NCBI GenBank assembly: GCA_905397405.1
Contig: CAJPVJ010000828.1
Span: 1 to 20,129 of the forward strand
From: Oppiella nova
Lineage: Eukaryota > Arthropoda > Arachnida > Sarcoptiformes > Oppiidae
Length of the DNA stretch: 20,129 bases
Direction: 5' to 3'
The notes beneath the pieces are model-generated. The model made no database searches and had not been told where the DNA came from. It saw only the letters and a list, made by a program, of their open reading frames with translations. Within the stretch, counting starts at the first letter, position 1, and every line of letters begins with the position of its first letter. The translations under genes and the position numbers were made by a program. This document shows positions 16,666 through 20,129 of this stretch, piece by piece.

Positions 16666-18734
16666 TCATTGAAAATCATGTAATATTATCGTGTGATTGT
16701 ACACCGCGTTGGCTGCGGGCGGCGCCACATCCATCTGTTTGTGCGTATGCTTTAGGAGTTCCGTCCCATCCTTTCCCATAGCATGCAATAATTTTTGATC
16801 TAGCTTCATGGTCACTTTATTGTCCACGAGCCACATATTGAGCCGGTCAATCTCCATCTGGATGCCCAACATATCGCACGTATTCTTGTCGTGACCCCTC
16901 TCCTCGAAAAAGTCGTAGAAAGCGCCGTCGGGTAAGTACGTCAGGTTCATATTGCCGGCCAACATGAGCGTGGTCACTTTGTTCGTGGGAAATAAGTGCG
17001 ACCCCAACCTACTACCGTTTAGGTTATTATGCTCAAGGTTAATTGTTATGTGATCCCAATTGGCTCGCGGGAACTGGAAGGCCGAGTCATTGATGGCGAC
17101 AATTTTCTGGTTGGATAAGTTCACCATGTTCAAATCTGATTGAAAATTATTTTAAAATAATGATTTATTAAAGTAGCATAATTATTGTTAACATGTATAA
17201 AAGTTTTTTTCTTATTTGCTTTATTATAATTAAATTAGATTTACTATATTTTTTTAAATATTTAGTCAAGGTATAAGCGAGTATATGCTATATGAACCCT
17301 CAACCACCTACCCCAATGACTATTTAGTTGTAATATTTGGAATTTACTTAACCAAGGCAAATGTTTTATATTTCATATGAATAAAGTGTATTGTATATTT
17401 AAAATGTGTGTCCTAGTACATACTTTTAAGTGTCGAGAAAGAATTGTTGCCCACACTGATTATGGTGCCCAATGAGCCCGTGCTGTGCAAATCAATGGTC
17501 CGTAGGTTCTCCAATACTCCCATCTTATCGTTGAACGCATTGTCCGGTATTTGCGGTATTCGATGGTTGACTATATTGATCTGGTTCACATTTGTCAATG
17601 TACTCAATGCGCTGAACAAATCGCACGTGGCGGTCACCGGGGACCTTTTCATATACAAAATGAAATATTTAATGTACTGTAGAAATAAGTTATTTGTTAA
17701 AATGCTTTAATTGTCGGTAAATAAAGTAATAAACACAGTGTGGTTTTATTTAAAATATTGCTTAGGTTATGTATCAGCTTGCTGCGCAAAATAATTGTCC
17801 GTTTACAGCATATCTGGCCTTAGAAACAAATTCAGGATTATATATATGATTATTAAGTTTTATACTTTACTCGAAATCAATGAAAAATATTTAAATTCAT
17901 AGCCTATATATCATCCTGAATTTGCTTTCTAAGGCCAGATATAATGTACCAATTATTGGCTATGTTTCCGAATACAGTATTACATTAATAAATGTGGACA
18001 ATAATAAATATAAAATATAGAGACTAATATTTAAGGATTTTTAAAAATTAATTACTGGTTTTTGTAGCCTATTTCTAAATTAGTAATTTGCCCTGTACTC
18101 TAAACTTTACCCAGGTTATATTGTCAACAATATTAAATTCTAAATAGAACAAAACTTTTAAATTCATTTCATCAATTATAGTATTTATTACTATAAGGGC
18201 CCTGATTCAAAATATATGCATTTGTATTTGATTAAGTTACTCACGAAAATGGCGTATTTTCAGCCGTAAATATGGTGGTCGACTTTTGGCCCTCAAAAGC
18301 TGCGGGACTGATACAGGTCAAATTGGAGCAAGTCGTAAATATAAACTTCTTGAACAAAAGGCCGTGAAATGCTGCTGGGCCTAATGTTGATATATAAGTG
18401 CTCTCCAATTCAAACGACTCGTACTCCCGGGTGCCATACGCTATGCCATCGGCTATATAGGCAAACACACTATCCAAGTCAACGTCGTCAATGGCCACAC
18501 ACCTTACCCGGCCATCCTGACAGGTGCAAGGTGCAATGTCGTCTTTGTTAATGTCGTTGCAATACTCTGGACACCCATTGACCAGGGTCACGATCGATAG
18601 GAGTATAACTGTAGCATTATAATTATAATTGATTATAAATTTATATTTCATGTAAGATTTGCTATTGTGTTGTCAAAGTTTTAAAAGTAATTTTGTTATC
18701 AATGATTAATTTTAATACCTATATTAGTTTTCAT
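16666..18734 (-). CDS. Gene G: intact secreted LRR protein, 356 residues
   Basis: Exons 18734-18719 (16 nt), 18608-18245, 17644-17424 and 17135-16666; introns of 110, 600 and 288 bp, phases 1, 2, 1. MKTNI+VILLSIVTLVNG is the signal peptide. The N-cap is CPEYCNDINKDDIAPCTC with VRC. LRR-like segments include ISTLGPAAFHGLLF, CSNLTCISPAAF, IPQIPDNAFND, LNMVNLSNQKI and LMLAGNMNLTYLPDGAFYDFF. The C-cap has Cys287 (NTCD) and Trp302 (MWLVDNK). The tail is DVAPPAANAVYNHTIILHDFQ-like and ends in TGA at 16668-16666. It is the best-preserved member of the E/G subfamily. An alternative ATG at 18651 lies inside intron 1 and reads in frame into exon 2 (MKYKFIINYNYN before the same hydrophobic core), so an unspliced form could also be secreted. 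The spliced form fits the family plan better. Molecular function not recognisable. Confidence 0.88.
17702..17810. mobile_element. Old relic of MITE family 1 in intron 2 of gene G
   Basis: This is homologous to the relic in gene E's intron 2 and, through AAGTAATAAACACNGTGTG and GCAAAATAA, to the complete element between C and D. Its right end is directly followed by an element of a second family. Confidence 0.6.
17811..17941. mobile_element. MITE family 2 inserted in intron 2 of gene G
   Basis: The inverted repeats are about 36 bp: left TATCTGGCCTTAGAAACAAA..., right ...TTTGCTTTCTAAGGCCAGATA. TA at 17811-17812 and 17940-17941 is the likely target duplication. The homologous intron of gene E has the undisturbed site (GCATATAGTGTGCC). 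The insertion is therefore younger than the E/G duplication. The centre (TATACTTTACTCGAAATCAA) is shared with the copy at 19847-19957. No coding capacity. Confidence 0.85.
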
Positions 18735-19846
18735 ATTTTTAGTAATAAGTAGTTACCACTAAATAAAACAATTAATTTATAATAATTATAGTAAGTGAAA
18801 ATTATTATATAGGTAAGCTTAGGCAAGGTCAAGTTAAAATAATTAACATCTAATAAATATCGTATGATTACTTAACAATTCTTGGTACTTACTATCATAA
18901 CCATTTAACATTTCAATGTTAAAGTGCCTAGTTATCAATTGATAACAACTAACTCAATAAATAATGAATATTAATTTTAGCGTAATTTTAATTGGTTGTT
19001 ATTTTTTATTTAAAAGTTTAACAAATAAAAATCATTAAAATATTAATATCTTTAAACTAATTTCAAATTACAGTAAAATATGAATTATATTTAATTTAAA
19101 CTTATCTAAATTATTATATATATATTGAATAATATTTATATGAATTATCAAAAATTGTACTTATCACAATTATCACAAAAGGCCTTATCAATATTTTCAA
19201 AACATCCTACTTTAACTTATCCCACATATTTAAAAAAAATAATAAGTGATTTGTACTTTATCTTGGTCTAATCCATACTTTATAGACTTGGCACTGTACA
19301 CAACGTACACACCGGCACTTTCAATTGAAAAATAGGTTTATTAATAAACTAGCACAATCTTATTGCAGTTAAAGCGTTTTCAAAAATATCATTTCTATAT
19401 TTCATCTAGGTTTATTTAAAATAATTTTTATAATGCAAAAATCAGTTAATATTAATAATAAATATGATTTTATGTTTTAAGATCAGAGATTAATTTCACC
19501 AACGAAATCATATATTTTTTTGGTCACAAATTGAGTTAATTAACATCATTTGTACTATGTTCCAGGTTAAGATAAATGGTAGATATCATTTCTTAATTAA
19601 TACTCAAAAACACTTAATGTTTTTATGTTCAAACTAAATGTCTAAAAACAACCAATTATCTAACACAATTATTATTGTGTAATATAATTGTGTATTATTG
19701 TGTAATTATTGTATATTTATTAATATTTATATTAGATTTTCTTTAGATTAAAAGTGCATGGCATCTACAGTACTTATTAAAGTGCATTTATATTTAAAAA
19801 CAAAATTTTTTGATAAACCTTTTACTCGGAAAAATATTGATTAATA
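18735..19846. other. Upstream region of gene G and beyond
   Basis: Up to about 19160 the DNA is the duplicate of gene E's upstream region. From 19160 to 19846 nothing resembling an exon of this family, an RNA gene or a repeat was found. If the array continues to the right, the next copy starts outside the window. Confidence 0.45.
18931..18946. promoter_or_regulatory. Palindromic double GATA-type site upstream of gene G
   Basis: GTTATCAATTGATAAC is a perfect 16-bp palindrome, 197 bp upstream of gene G's ATG and homologous to 13406-13421. The two central bases differ from the E copy (AATT versus ATAT), yet symmetry and both TGATAA half-sites are kept. Confidence 0.35.
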
Positions 19847-19957
19847 TATCTGATGTTAGAAAGCAAATTGAGGTTTATATATAGGCTAAAAATACCTTAT
19901 ACTTTGCTCGAAAGCAATGACAAATATAAACCTCAATTTGCTTTCTAACATCAGATA
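19847..19957. mobile_element. MITE family 2, second copy
   Basis: A 111-bp element with inverted repeats of about 37 bp: left TATCTGATGTTAGAAAGCAA..., right ...TTGCTTTCTAACATCAGATA, bounded by TA. The TIR start TATCTG, the TTAGAAA-CAAATT core and the centre TATACTTTGCTCGAAAGCAA match the copy in gene G's intron 2, so the two are members of one family. No coding capacity. Confidence 0.85.
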
Positions 19958-20129
19958 TACTTAATGTACTAAATATAGATAGTTAATTTACAAAACTAGC
20001 TTTAAGAACATTAGATTATAACTAGTACAAAATCTAAATTAAAAAAATAAACCAACAATTTTGTATAAATAAAAAATACATGGGACACAAACAGATGTGT
20101 CCAGGTGGGTAAGAGTGAGCATTATTACA
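19958..20129. other. Right edge of the window
   Basis: AT-rich to about 20085, then less so. A small hairpin GGACAC-N8-GTGTCC lies at 20083-20102. Too short to assign a gene. Confidence 0.3.

Larger units (their letters stand above)
17136..19160. repeat. Segmental duplicate 3: E/G pair, introns and upstream DNA
   Basis: Together with exon 4 (16666-17135), this region parallels 11671-13640 of gene E almost base for base across introns, exons and about 430 bp of upstream DNA. The main difference is a 131-bp TIR insertion in G's intron 2. Similarity ends near 19160 and 13640, which marks the edge of the duplicated unit. Confidence 0.85.

Noticed and set aside
18369-18551. 60-codon open frame on the + strand opposite exon 2 of gene G
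   Set aside because: Antisense shadow of the conserved N-cap and LRR exon.
1-20129. CRISPR array, rRNA, retroelement or bacterial operon signals
   Set aside because: No regularly spaced direct repeats, no rRNA-like segment, no reverse-transcriptase-like frame or long terminal repeats, and the genes are intron-split.

Overview
This is a eukaryotic, strongly AT-rich window. Only short islands at 1-3.7 kb spacing have near-balanced base composition, and these are exons split by short introns with clear GT-AG borders. A nuclear tRNA-Gly without encoded CCA, abundant short inverted-repeat transposons, and an expanded secreted leucine-rich-repeat (LRR) family with a CPxPxDxxPCxC N-cap point to an arthropod. 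I favour a mite or other chelicerate, but that is inference from family flavour, not proof.

The layout is simple. A tRNA-Gly(CCC) lies on the + strand at 492-563. The rest is a head-to-tail array of seven paralogous genes, all on the - strand. I call them A to G from left to right, so transcription runs G to A: A 1142-2802, B 3724-5655, C 6648-8353, D 9129-10601, E 11228-13208, F 14252-15988, G 16666-18734. Every copy has the same four-exon plan: a 16- or 25-nt micro-exon with the start of the signal peptide, a ~360-nt exon (rest of the signal peptide, cysteine-rich N-cap, first LRRs), a ~220-nt exon (central LRRs) and a ~460-nt exon (last LRRs and C-cap). Intron phases are 1, 2, 1 throughout. 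B, C, E and G read intact (360, 354, 347 and 356 residues). A has an in-frame TAG 38 codons before the ancestral end. D and F are broken, and both lack one base at the same homologous place in exon 4. A fragment of an eighth copy, only the last ~13 codons, sits at 3331-3372.

The array is a mosaic. A and B form one subfamily, C and exons 1-3 of F a second, and D, E, G and exon 4 of F a third. F is a chimera whose join can be placed inside its third intron (~14843-14858), as expected from unequal crossing-over between an E-like and a C-like gene. E and G are duplicates along most of their length, including upstream DNA. That upstream DNA carries a palindrome of two inverted GATA-type sites which differs at its centre between the copies yet stays palindromic.

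At least two families of non-autonomous TIR elements (MITE-like, TA target sites) litter the introns and spacers. They help date events: one lies in G's second intron, while the matching E intron keeps the empty TA site. The remaining spacers show no further genes. No reaction or partner can be read from these proteins. They look like secreted, disulphide-capped LRR proteins evolving by birth and death.
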